Shown: positions 36,540 through 45,092 of the stretch, one piece after another
Numbering within the stretch: position 1 is the first letter of the stretch
Layout: each line of letters starts with the position of its first letter
Program-made: the position numbers and the translations under genes
Notes under the pieces: model-generated
What the model was told of the DNA's origin: nothing
Seen by the model: the letters and a program-made list of their open reading frames with translations, nothing else
Databases searched by the model: none
From: Sphingobacterium wenxiniae
Lineage (GTDB): Bacteria > Bacteroidota > Bacteroidia > Sphingobacteriales > Sphingobacteriaceae
Direction of reading: 5' to 3'
Assembly: GCF_900116225.1 (NCBI RefSeq)
Contig: NZ_FOZZ01000004.1
Location: 1 to 64,000 of the forward strand
DNA: 64,000 nt

Positions 36540-37730
36540 ATGGGAAAAACAAAAATATACGACACAGCAATTAAGCCCGAAACAGCATTACTTGTCTCTG
36601 TAATCACACCGGATATTTCAGAACAGACAGCAAAAGACTATCTGCAAGAACTGGAGTTTCTGGTACAAACTGCAGGCGGACAGGTACAGGGCATCATCAC
36701 ACAGAAATTGGCTAAGCCAGAACATGCTACCTTCGTAGGTAGCGGAAAGCTTGAAGAAATCCGTCAATATGCAGAAGCAGAAGAAATCGATATGATTGTC
36801 TTTGACGATGAATTGTCTCCTTCACAACTCCGCAATCTGGAACGAGAGTTGAAGCGCAAGATTTTAGACCGTTCCAACCTTATTCTGGATATTTTCGCCA
36901 AACATGCTCAAACTGCACAGGCCAAAACACAGGTAGAGTTAGCACAACTTCAATACCTGTTGCCCAGGCTGACTCGTATGTGGACCCACTTGGAACGTCA
37001 GCGAGGCGGTATTGGTATGCGTGGTCCCGGAGAATCCCAAATCGAAACGGATAGACGGATTATCTTAAACAAAATATCGCTCTTAAAAGAACGGCTACAG
37101 GTCATCGACAAACAAAACGAAACCCAACGCAAAAATCGTGGGGAATTGATACGTGTCGCATTAGTGGGATATACCAATGTCGGAAAATCCACAATTTTGA
37201 ACATGATCTCAAAATCAGACGTGTTGATGGAGAACAAATTGTTCGCCACCTTAGACACTACTGTGCGTAAGGTCGTCATTGACAACCTTCCTTTCCTGCT
37301 TTCGGACACGGTAGGGTTCATTCGTAAGCTTCCCCACCACTTGGTAGAATCCTTCAAATCTACTTTGGATGAGGTACGCGAAGCTGATGTATTGATTCAT
37401 GTCGTAGATATTTCACACCCCAATTTCGAGGACCATATCATGGCTGTCAACGAAACATTAAAGGACATCAATGCCTTAGACAAGCCTATCATCACTGTTT
37501 TTAACAAGATAGATGCATACAAACCTCCCGTTGAGGTAGATGAAGACGGCGAAGAGATTAAAGTCACCCTGGAAGATTTCAAAAATTCCTGGATGGCAAA
37601 AAATTCAGATCCGGCAATATTCCTTTCCGCAACAGAGAAGACAAACGTCGAAGAGTTCAAACAAAAGCTTTACGAAATCATCTCCAAGATGCATACCGCA
37701 CGGTATCCGTATAATAATTTGTTGTATTAA
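36540..37730 (+). CDS. hflX: Ribosome-associated GTPase HflX
   Basis: 396 residues. The HflX N-terminal domain includes ETALLVSVITPD, TFVGSGKLEEI and the basic linker KAKTQVELAQLQYLLPRLTRMW. The G domain has P-loop VGYTNVGKST, G3 SDTVGFIRKLPHHLVESFKSTLDE and NKID. A C-terminal extension (~340-396) contains an acidic stretch VDEDGEEIKV. HflX splits or rescues stalled ribosomes under stress. lipB follows downstream and may be in the same transcript. Confidence 0.96.
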   Translation: MGKTKIYDTAIKPETALLVSVITPDISEQTAKDYLQELEFLVQTAGGQVQGIITQKLAKPEHATFVGSGKLEEIRQYAEAEEIDMIVFDDELSPSQLRNLERELKRKILDRSNLILDIFAKHAQTAQAKTQVELAQLQYLLPRLTRMWTHLERQRGGIGMRGPGESQIETDRRIILNKISLLKERLQVIDKQNETQRKNRGELIRVALVGYTNVGKSTILNMISKSDVLMENKLFATLDTTVRKVVIDNLPFLLSDTVGFIRKLPHHLVESFKSTLDEVREADVLIHVVDISHPNFEDHIMAVNETLKDINALDKPIITVFNKIDAYKPPVEVDEDGEEIKVTLEDFKNSWMAKNSDPAIFLSATEKTNVEEFKQKLYEIISKMHTARYPYNNLLY

Positions 37731-37775
37731 TTAGTGATGGAGGTGATGGGAGTGATGGATGAGGACAATCAAGAT

Positions 37776-37832
37776 ATGAAATCGCATAAAGACTTAAAAG
37801 TTTGGCAGGAGAGTATGATTTTAGTAAAATGA
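37776..37832 (+). pseudogene. Truncated start of a four-helix-bundle (23S rRNA IVP-type) gene
   Basis: An 18-codon frame, MKSHKDLKVWQESMILVK, ends in a stop that overlaps the lipB ATG (ATGA). It matches the N-terminal pattern of the S23/IVP four-helix-bundle family (M-xx-KDL-x-VWQ-x-SM-x-L), whose members are ~120 aa. The body of the gene is missing. The 45 nt in front are GTGATGG repeats of the kind often found before such genes. Confidence 0.5.
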
Positions 37833-38524
37833 ACAAACAAGTACAATTCATCGATTGGGGACTGGTTGACTACCAAGACGCTTGGGATAGGCAGGAAAAG
37901 ATATTTGCCGATACATTGGCTATCAAACATGATAACCGTGTCAACGAGACGAATACACCCACACCAAACTACTTGATTTTCACGGAGCATCCACATGTAT
38001 ACACGTTGGGTAAAAGTGGACATCCGGAATATTTACTGTTGGATGAAGAAGGGTTGAAAGAAAAAGATGCCCGTTTTTATAAAATCAACCGCGGAGGGGA
38101 CATCACCTATCACGGCCCTGGCCAGATTGTGGGGTACCCTATATTAGACCTTGACAACTTCTTTACCGACATTCACCTTTATCTCCGTACGTTGGAAGAA
38201 GCCATCATCCGTACCTGTGCAGATTATGGCATAGAGGCTGGACGTTATGAGGGCTATACAGGCGTATGGTTAGATGCCGACAATGAAAAAGCACGTAAAA
38301 TCTGTGCGATGGGCGTACGGGCATCCCGATGGGTAACCATGCACGGATTTGCTTTCAATGTCAATGCGGACTTAAATTATTTTGGACATATCATTCCCTG
38401 TGGTATTGACGATAAAGATGTCACCTCGCTTGAACGAGAACTGGGGCATAAACTTGATATTGACGAAGTCAAAAGCAAGCTGAAAGGACATATTGCGGAT
38501 TTATTTGGGATGGATCTGGTTTAA
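37829..38524 (+). CDS. lipB: Lipoyl(octanoyl) transferase
   Basis: About 231 residues from ATG 37829 (MNKQVQFIDWGLVDYQDAW). LipB signatures: FTEHPHVYTLGKSG, the RGGDITYHGPGQIVGYPI block, and the catalytic Cys in HIIPCGI, with the conserved Lys in ARKICAMG. It moves octanoyl from acyl carrier protein to lipoate-dependent enzymes. Its stop overlaps that of the convergent SH3 gene by 4 nt, so no terminator separates the two. Confidence 0.95.
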   Translation: MNKQVQFIDWGLVDYQDAWDRQEKIFADTLAIKHDNRVNETNTPTPNYLIFTEHPHVYTLGKSGHPEYLLLDEEGLKEKDARFYKINRGGDITYHGPGQIVGYPILDLDNFFTDIHLYLRTLEEAIIRTCADYGIEAGRYEGYTGVWLDADNEKARKICAMGVRASRWVTMHGFAFNVNADLNYFGHIIPCGIDDKDVTSLERELGHKLDIDEVKSKLKGHIADLFGMDLV

Positions 38525-39747
38525 CAGAAATACACTACCTCGAATCCAACAAGGCCACTGTCTTTAAAGGTAAAAATATATACCCCTGCATCACCATTAG
38601 CGATTCGGTATACATGTGGTTGGCCAACCCAATCTACAGCTAATAAATGACCAAATTTGGTCACAAAATCCTGTTCGGAGTAACCTTCCTTTAGATATTC
38701 CTTGCCCAAGCCAAGAGTAACATCTCCTTTCCCAAACTGTATCTGGTATACCCCACCAAGAACCTTCCCTTCTTGGTTCTCTTCAAAGGCAACCTGTACC
38801 CCGGGGGATTGGTAAAAATATAACGGCTCCCAGCCACACTCTGGTGAACCCGGAATATCATCAACTTTCAGCATCCCCAACGCTTCCATTTGTTTATCGG
38901 TAATCTTACCGTCTGTAAGACGTGTTCCCTTAACCAGATAATGCATATTTAATTGTTTCAAAACAACTGCATAACGCTCATAATCCGTAATACCTTCGGC
39001 TAAACGGCCTGCCAATAGTTTCTCAAATGCGATATCCACTTTGGGATTCTCTCTCCCCGCATTCGTTAGGGATTGTTCATAATATTGCAATGCTTCCTTT
39101 CGCTGCTCAGCCGTTCCATTCCATCCCAATTCACGCAAACGTCCTCCCAGAGTAAGCTCCTGCTCAACGTCTTTTCCCTTGACCTCAAGATAAGCCGATA
39201 GCACCTGCTCGTAGCTTACCTCCATGCCCAGAAACTTAAATTGTATATAGGCCGGCTGTTCATGAAAATGATCCCCCACATACACCCATCCATCTGCATA
39301 AAGCGGAACATAATCGATAAACATCATTTCATTAAGCCGTGCTTTTCGGACGACCCTTGCTGAGGTATTAGGTTCCTCGCGCACCCGTAACTCGGACACC
39401 TGCACATACTGGTGAGGAGCCTGAAAACCTTCCCTTCCCCTATAGAAATATTGAGCCGGCTCACCCTCCGAACGCTTCGCAAACATCGCTCTGCCTAAAG
39501 GTTGCTTTTCTATATAACCGATGTCTCCATTGCTGACTTTGATACGATAATGCGTATCCGTGGAATCCAATAACATAACTGATGCTTCTGTACTGAACAC
39601 ACCGATAACCGACATGCTGTCATCAGGCGAGGATATCAAATGTCCCCATTGACTGGTATAGACAGGCTTCCATTCTTTGATCTGCCCCACCGCTATCTGT
39701 CCCGCAGTAAAAGATATTAGGATGATAATAAATCGAAAAATATTCAT
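38521..39747 (-). CDS. Secreted SH3-domain protein, unknown function
   Basis: About 408 residues from ATG 39747. A signal peptide (FIIILISFTAGQIAVGQ) is followed by bacterial SH3-like repeats, the first at ~35-85 (SVMLLDSTDTHYRIKVSNGDIGYIEK) and a second at ~110-165 (VSELRVREEPNTSARVVRKARLNEMMF ... ADGWVYV). The middle is helical and TPR-like; the C-terminal domain ends DAGVYIFTFKDSGLVGFEVVYF. Related proteins occur widely in Sphingobacteria and usually bind cell-wall or other proteins. The function is unassigned. Confidence 0.75.
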   Translation of the reverse strand: MNIFRFIIILISFTAGQIAVGQIKEWKPVYTSQWGHLISSPDDSMSVIGVFSTEASVMLLDSTDTHYRIKVSNGDIGYIEKQPLGRAMFAKRSEGEPAQYFYRGREGFQAPHQYVQVSELRVREEPNTSARVVRKARLNEMMFIDYVPLYADGWVYVGDHFHEQPAYIQFKFLGMEVSYEQVLSAYLEVKGKDVEQELTLGGRLRELGWNGTAEQRKEALQYYEQSLTNAGRENPKVDIAFEKLLAGRLAEGITDYERYAVVLKQLNMHYLVKGTRLTDGKITDKQMEALGMLKVDDIPGSPECGWEPLYFYQSPGVQVAFEENQEGKVLGGVYQIQFGKGDVTLGLGKEYLKEGYSEQDFVTKFGHLLAVDWVGQPHVYRIANGDAGVYIFTFKDSGLVGFEVVYFC

Positions 39748-39891
39748 GGTATACATTTGACTGTTGCCTCTATCTACGAAAGATGGTATCTAAGAAATAA
39801 TTATAAAACGCTTGTGTGTCATGCTCCCTCCTACCCTCGAGACGACATTAAAGAAAATTTAAGCTTTTTAGCTCGCCAATTAGAATACCGT

Positions 39892-40287
39892 CTACCCTTT
39901 CTGAAGCGCAGCGATTTTCTCTTCTAGCAATGCTACCTGTTTTTCCAGAGAGAAGATTGTTTTTTCCTGCGAACGCACTGTCTGCTCCAATGCAGCTATC
40001 AGTTTACGTTCCTCATCAATTTCGTCCGTTCCTTTATAAAAATTATGTTTATCCCGAACTCCGGCAGCCCCCGTTCTATACATATCCCCTTCATCTGCAA
40101 TCAGCCAGGCAGGGCTAATATCATAATGCCTGGCTAAAATAGCCGCTACCGCATCCGAACTCAATGCAGAGGACTTTTGCACACCTTTGAAATTGGCATA
40201 CGACAGCCCTAAATCCTTGAAAAAATCAACCTTATTGATGCCTTTGCTCTCCGCGATAAGCAAAACTCGTTCCTTAATAGTAGACAT
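39892..40287 (-). CDS. XRE-type regulator with C-terminal coiled coil, locus B
   Basis: 131 residues. The N-terminal helix-turn-helix (ERVLLIAESKGINKVDFFKDLGLSYANF ... SSDAVAAILARHYDISPAWL) has the ISPAWLIADEGDMYR tail of Bacteroidota phage-repressor-like proteins. The last ~45 residues are a heptad-rich coiled coil (ERKLIAALEQTVRSQEKTIF) for dimerisation. It is divergent from the locus B operon; the 650-bp gap contains a very long inverted repeat that could be its operator. No peptidase (LexA-like) domain is present. Confidence 0.85.
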   Translation of the reverse strand: MSTIKERVLLIAESKGINKVDFFKDLGLSYANFKGVQKSSALSSDAVAAILARHYDISPAWLIADEGDMYRTGAAGVRDKHNFYKGTDEIDEERKLIAALEQTVRSQEKTIFSLEKQVALLEEKIAALQKG

Positions 40288-40611
40288 TATGCTCTCTTAT
40301 CTGTTTTCAACACAACTATAATTCTTATTACCGGCCAATAGGGTCAATTATTCATGCTGCCTATATGGCTAATTGTCTATTTATATATTGAAAAATAAAC
40401 AAAAGAAAACAAATACCAAATTAATTTCACATTTAACGCAAGATAAACGCACTAACATTTGTCTTTAATAGGATTGTGTTGAGGTAAAGCGGAGGTTTTA
40501 TAGATACAATAAAAACCAATAAGATAATATAAAGACCACATTAGAAAATCAGCACAAAACCCTATAAATCATATATAAAAAGTAAAATTTCAAAATAAGA
40601 AAGAAAATACA

Positions 40612-40659
40612 AAGACATTATTTTGTCTTTTTCGTTTGTATAAGATAAAATAATGTCTT
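40612..40659. promoter_or_regulatory. Long inverted repeat in the XRE-locus B divergent region
   Basis: Perfect 13-bp arms AAGACATTATTTT / AAAATAATGTCTT extend over a G-T mismatch by several more pairs (GTC...GAT), leaving a loop of about 12 nt. The total stem is around 18 bp, unusual for a regulator site in an AT-rich gap. It may be an operator for the XRE protein or fold as RNA. Downstream at 40659-40667 lies TTAAATTTG, which contains the TAAATTTG -7 box on the plus strand. Confidence 0.55.
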
Positions 40660-40740
40660 AAATTTGTTTAATTATTAGCGCATAGCCATTTATATGCTAT
40701 AGAATTTTAGCTATAACAGATAGGCGCATCACGAAGCACT

Positions 40741-40938
40741 ACGATATGGGGACAGATCTCGCCCCATTAAACGACACAAAAACTTTCAGGTAAAGTACTG
40801 GGAGAGTAATGGAAGTAAGATTCCGTTCACCTCGCTCACCTTAGCATAAAATAATAACGGTTACGTTTTGCGGGACTCGTGCTGAACTCGTTGCCCCATA
40901 GCGATAACCATTTCTATAACTTAAAAAAATAATATACA
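40741..40938 (+). other. Leader of the locus B operon with a GGGG/CCCC hairpin
   Basis: ATGGGG (40746-40751) can pair with CCCCAT (40762-40767) nearby or with another CCCCAT at ~40893, an alternative-pairing layout. The sequence is GC-richer than its AT-rich surroundings. It has no open frame of note and ends at the ATG of the 441-aa gene. No known riboswitch is recognised; function unknown. Confidence 0.35.
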
Positions 40939-42264
40939 ATGAAAAAGCAAAAGAAAAAATTAAAAGCAAGGCAGTTCAGGTACCTGACCAAGGCAGACGT
41001 AAAAAACCCTTTGGAGCACCTCTATACTTTCTACGGAGACGAAACGCGCATTGCATACTGGCTAAGAACGATTAACACCCTCATAAACATAGCTGTAGAA
41101 CCCGCAATGTCATCTCCTGCCACTCGGGACAATGGCCATTATGCCCAACGGTTGATTAAACAAATCGAAATTGCCTATGTTATTTTTAAAAAGTGTGGAC
41201 TACCCACGATTGAAACTCCGTTAAATTTCTTCCAAACCCGCAAGGACTATGGTACTTATATCATTGAAGGAGCCTACACCCTTGAAGGAGAAGAGAATCC
41301 TGCACACGAGATCAGTCGGTTCTTTTCCTACAAAAGCTTAGCCGAATGGTACATCTGTATTGACGATTTGTGGGCAAATATGATTGATAAAATCGATCCC
41401 GTAGATGAAATTTTGCGTGACAACTACTTCGCCATAAAAGAATTGCTTTTGCGATTGGCACAAGCGCTATACCAAATATATGAAGAGGATAAATTACCCT
41501 ACACAAAAGAAGGTAAAGACAAACAGGACAAGACCCCCGAAACAGCAAATACAGCTAACAGCAAAGAGGCAATAGAGCCCCTCGGCACACCACTTGTCGA
41601 ACAATCTTCAGAAAAAGAAGAGGAAGAGGACGACAACTTTTATCCCAAAGACCGGGTTACACTTCCTGGATGGCTTGCTCCACAGCGCTATTCAGCCGGT
41701 GCTGTAAAAAACTTTTGCAGTATGGACGACTTATGCAATTGGCGGGAAATCCTTTGGTTTTGGTATCAATCCGTTATTATAAAGGATCTATATTGGTCGG
41801 AGCATAATGAAAAATTGGGCTACTCCGGAGGTGATTTGCTTTTTCACTATTCCACACTTTATAGTTTATTGGAAATGTACTGCTCGCAACTAACCGAAAA
41901 TGGATTGGAAACTCCTGCAGATGTAGCGTCCATATCCATTTTAAACCAAACTTTACGTAGCTCCATAAAGTATAGGGGGCAGATCGAAGTACTTTTTTAC
42001 GTAAACAATCAGGACAAAGAAAAGCCGTTGGATAGCATCCTGTCCACTATCAGCATCTACAGCAAGGCTCAATGGGATAAAATCTTATATGAATGGCTTT
42101 CTTTCGGCTTATCAAAACGCGATATCGACGAGGGAAACTATACCCCGGAAGCATCGCGCATTTATCAATTGTTAATCCGCATTGTAGAGTTAACCTATGT
42201 ATTGGCCGCACAAGCAGAAGAAGAGGAAAAGGACGACTGCGCAGAAACTCCAGAAGAGAATTAA
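40939..42264 (+). CDS. Helical-repeat protein of unknown function, partner of the HEPN-type gene (locus B)
   Basis: 441 residues, mainly helical, with no recognised catalytic motif. At least three related segments of the pattern h-xx-F-xxxx-xL-xxW-xxx-h can be aligned: FYGDETRIAYWLRTINTL (~33-50), FFSYKSLAEWYICIDDLW (~128-145) and FCSMDDLCNWREILWFWY (~253-270). An acidic linker (EKEEEEDDNF, ~220-230) separates N- and C-terminal halves. The tail is acidic. It resembles RteC-type Bacteroidota helical proteins only loosely. It precedes the HEPN-type gene by 54 nt and is probably co-transcribed. A remnant of a paralogue lies at 35889, near locus A. Confidence 0.7.
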   Translation: MKKQKKKLKARQFRYLTKADVKNPLEHLYTFYGDETRIAYWLRTINTLINIAVEPAMSSPATRDNGHYAQRLIKQIEIAYVIFKKCGLPTIETPLNFFQTRKDYGTYIIEGAYTLEGEENPAHEISRFFSYKSLAEWYICIDDLWANMIDKIDPVDEILRDNYFAIKELLLRLAQALYQIYEEDKLPYTKEGKDKQDKTPETANTANSKEAIEPLGTPLVEQSSEKEEEEDDNFYPKDRVTLPGWLAPQRYSAGAVKNFCSMDDLCNWREILWFWYQSVIIKDLYWSEHNEKLGYSGGDLLFHYSTLYSLLEMYCSQLTENGLETPADVASISILNQTLRSSIKYRGQIEVLFYVNNQDKEKPLDSILSTISIYSKAQWDKILYEWLSFGLSKRDIDEGNYTPEASRIYQLLIRIVELTYVLAAQAEEEEKDDCAETPEEN

Positions 42265-42318
42265 TTATTGAACAACAAATAACACTGTAACCTTTTCAAC
42301 TTGTAAATACTAAAGATT

Positions 42319-44019
42319 ATGAACACATTACCATCTGATACCCTTACCCTGCTGACAGAGCAGCTTCCCGTTGACGAAATCTTTCAATGGACCTACCAGC
42401 GTAATGGAAAAAAATACAGCATGTTGCACATTCACTTGCAACCAGAACCCGGCATACGGTTCAACGATGCACGTGAAACCTGTGAAAATATTTTGGCGAA
42501 CGAGAAAAATCTGCATTTCACGCTTTATTTCACCAAAGAAATTCAAAAAGAAATAGAGCTTGGGGCTGCACGCTTCTATTTAATTTGTCAGCCGTCCAAT
42601 AGGATCTATCAAAATCCTAACCCAAAATCTGCCATTCAACTACCAGAAATCAGCGCCGCTGATTTATCTCTGCAAGCAACCGCTTATATAAACAAGGAAG
42701 TAGAGAAAATACAGTCCTTTATCAATGGATATAGCTTTTATTTAGTAAATAACAACTGTGCGCATGCCGCTTTTATGCTGCATCAAGCCCTGGAACTTTC
42801 CTGCCGGACAGCCCAAAAATTGCTATCCGGCGACGAAAAGAAGTCCCATTCAATCAAGAGCAACATTGCATTCCTCAAAGTTTTCGACTCCAAGTTAGGA
42901 AAACTTGGCAGTACAACGACCAGAGGAGCAGCATTGGCAAAACTCGATGAATCTTATATCGCCTTTCGTTACGAACAAGACTTTTGCATGGGAAGAGCAC
43001 CGTTGGAATGTTGCTATCAAATCACCTGTAAAGCGCTGGAATGGATAACGAAATATTCAACGATATTTCTGCAAGAAATCCAAAATAAACTCAACAGGCA
43101 ACCCATTGCTCATCAAGAATCTAAAACTCCTCTTAATTATAATCATATAGACATGGAAAACAACACACACACCAACAACAATCCCCGTGAGCTCATCCTC
43201 AATGCCCTACAAGCACTTGGCAAGGTGCATGCTGTATATTGCTTCGCTTACAAAAACGCACTGCAACAAATAACCAACAATCTCCTGTATATCCACCACG
43301 CCCAGCTGGATGTCGAACATTATTACCTCTTTGTCATCATGGGGGAAGCCCCAAAATCCTTGATGGACTTCCAAAACAGCATACAGCAACTTCTGCCAAG
43401 CAGCATCCATATTACCCTCATTGCCGAAAATACAGATCGGGTACAGAAACACCTGAAAGAGGGCGACCTATTCCGATCAAACCTATTACGCTCGGCGGAA
43501 TGTTGGTATCAAGAGCATCATTTTGACTTGGAGAACATCCAAACAGCCGCTCTGGACAAACCCCAGATGAAATGGTTATGGGAAAAACGATATAACAACG
43601 CCCTACAGCTGGCTCCTCCTTGGACAGGAGAAGCAGAAAGACCACTAAATGAAGCAACCTGTTACACACTCAGTTTAGCCATAGAGCAGATTTGTTTAGG
43701 GTTGATACAACACTTTATGCATTATATACCGGACTCCACCCTCCTAAATTATTTAATGAATCTTTGCGATATTATCTGTCCAGAAGGTACTGCCGTCTTT
43801 TTAAGGGATAGCCAGGAAGAGGAAAATACTTTCAACGTCTTGATTAAAGCACAGCAAAAATTCCGGCACTCACCAAACTTTTCAATCAACAGAAAACACA
43901 TCCCGATCCTGTATCAACAAACACAATCCTTTATCAAGCACGCTAATGAAATTATCACAAAAGATTTGCAGGATGAAGAAAAAGAAGAAGCATCTCTTTG
44001 CCGTGAAGAAACGGCATAA
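42319..44019 (+). CDS. Dual (nucleotidyltransferase-like + HEPN-like) protein, locus B
   Basis: 566 residues. Unit 1: ~1-100 is an NTase-like beta-rich segment (FQWTYQRNGKKYSMLHIHL ... ARFYLICQPSNRIYQNP). Residues ~145-250 form a HEPN-like domain with the family pattern CAHAAFMLHQALELSCR and LDESYIAFRYEQDF. A polar linker (~255-290) follows. Unit 2: ~300-405 matches the NTase pattern more closely (KVHAVYCFAYKNALQ ... HYYLFVIMGEAP ... LKEGDLFRSNLLRSA), and ~440-550 is a second HEPN-like domain (SLAIEQICLGLIQHFMHYI ... KAQQKFRHSPNFSIN). No GS...D or R-x4-6-H motif is clear, so catalysis is doubtful. It shares architecture with the locus A protein at 30419. Confidence 0.7.
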   Translation: MNTLPSDTLTLLTEQLPVDEIFQWTYQRNGKKYSMLHIHLQPEPGIRFNDARETCENILANEKNLHFTLYFTKEIQKEIELGAARFYLICQPSNRIYQNPNPKSAIQLPEISAADLSLQATAYINKEVEKIQSFINGYSFYLVNNNCAHAAFMLHQALELSCRTAQKLLSGDEKKSHSIKSNIAFLKVFDSKLGKLGSTTTRGAALAKLDESYIAFRYEQDFCMGRAPLECCYQITCKALEWITKYSTIFLQEIQNKLNRQPIAHQESKTPLNYNHIDMENNTHTNNNPRELILNALQALGKVHAVYCFAYKNALQQITNNLLYIHHAQLDVEHYYLFVIMGEAPKSLMDFQNSIQQLLPSSIHITLIAENTDRVQKHLKEGDLFRSNLLRSAECWYQEHHFDLENIQTAALDKPQMKWLWEKRYNNALQLAPPWTGEAERPLNEATCYTLSLAIEQICLGLIQHFMHYIPDSTLLNYLMNLCDIICPEGTAVFLRDSQEEENTFNVLIKAQQKFRHSPNFSINRKHIPILYQQTQSFIKHANEIITKDLQDEEKEEASLCREETA

Positions 44020-44046
44020 AGAACGTGCACAACCACATCCTCCCAA

Positions 44047-44661
44047 TCAATATACATAAGAGGATACCACAAAAGAATACGGAGACTGTGAGTTTCGGCC
44101 AACAAAACAAACCCGGAACTCATACTCTTCTCTTATAGCAAGATTCTCTATAACACATCGGGATCTACTGCTTAACACCACCTGCCAAGGCTCCCCTTCA
44201 ATCTTTTTCCTATATTCAAACCTATAGACGTACACCTTAGGTGAAGCTTTAACCCTTAGTTTCATTTTCCCTGTGCCTATTTCACCTTCTGCACGGAAAT
44301 CCTCTGGCGTATCGGGATTTCGATTGGCAGAGCTTCTTTTCTTTGAAGGGACGAAACCCGCTGCGAGAATAATCCCCTTATCTCCCTTAGCTACAAAATG
44401 CACATAAGACGAAAGAATTCTCAACAAATTCAACAGGTCTTTCCGCTTCGAGTCACGGATCACAAGCATCCGCTTGTCCCGATAAGCAGCATCTGAACAG
44501 GCATCACTAAACGCACGGATTTCCTTTTTAAAATCCGCCAAACTAGGAACAGGATTTGGGAAAAGACCCTGATTCTTTTCCATCTCAGCTGAAATTATAT
44601 AACAATAGTCCAATAATTCAACATCAGAAATATTATGCGATCGAATAGTAGGTTTCAACAT
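44047..44661 (-). CDS. Fibronectin type III-like protein, unknown function
   Basis: 204 residues, no signal peptide. The N-terminal ~95 residues are helical (FPNPVPSLADFKKEIRAF, KRKDLLNLLRILSSYVHFVAKGD), a pattern seen in Bacteroidota proteins with a fused Fn3 domain. The C-terminal part (~125-200) is Fn3-like (YVYRFEYRK ... NLAIREEYEFRVCFVGRN). It is convergent with the HEPN-type gene and 28 nt from it. Related proteins are common accessory genes; function unknown. Confidence 0.7.
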   Translation of the reverse strand: MLKPTIRSHNISDVELLDYCYIISAEMEKNQGLFPNPVPSLADFKKEIRAFSDACSDAAYRDKRMLVIRDSKRKDLLNLLRILSSYVHFVAKGDKGIILAAGFVPSKKRSSANRNPDTPEDFRAEGEIGTGKMKLRVKASPKVYVYRFEYRKKIEGEPWQVVLSSRSRCVIENLAIREEYEFRVCFVGRNSQSPYSFVVSSYVY

Positions 44662-44689
44662 AATGTGTTATAATTATATGGTTTATAAA

Positions 44690-45045
44690 GCTTTCTCCTA
44701 AATTACACAATAAAAAAGAAAAAACACATACCTAATATTGATTATCAAACACTATAGGAATAATATTAGTTTATATTTTTAGCATATAGATAGATTTTGG
44801 TGAACAATTATTAACTAAATATTAGTTATTTGTTACTGCTAAACCAATATTATTTTATGTTCAATAACCATAATTTTATTTTCAGAAAAAAGATATTAAT
44901 TATTTTATAATAGTAGAATATACCTATTAAAAATAATATCTTATCAACATTATATAATAGTATACTATTTGTAAATAATTAAATATAAAGACAGTATAAT
45001 CAGATATAAAGCATAAACTAACAATAATTGATTTTGCTTTTCTAA
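44690..45045. other. Very AT-rich gap between locus B and the MBL gene
   Basis: About 350 bases without a coding frame, composed almost only of A and T with short internal repeats (TTAGTT, AATATTAG, TATTAT). No gene, tRNA or clear palindrome is visible. It may mark the edge of the accessory locus. The sequence to 45092 also holds no gene. Confidence 0.5.
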
Positions 45046-45092
45046 CTCACGACCAATCTTTGCCAAGAAAGCGGGCGGTAAGAACATAGGTA

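Noticed and set aside
36379-36570. 63-codon minus-strand ORF before hflX
   Set aside because: It overlaps the hflX promoter and the start of hflX; no conservation or motif.
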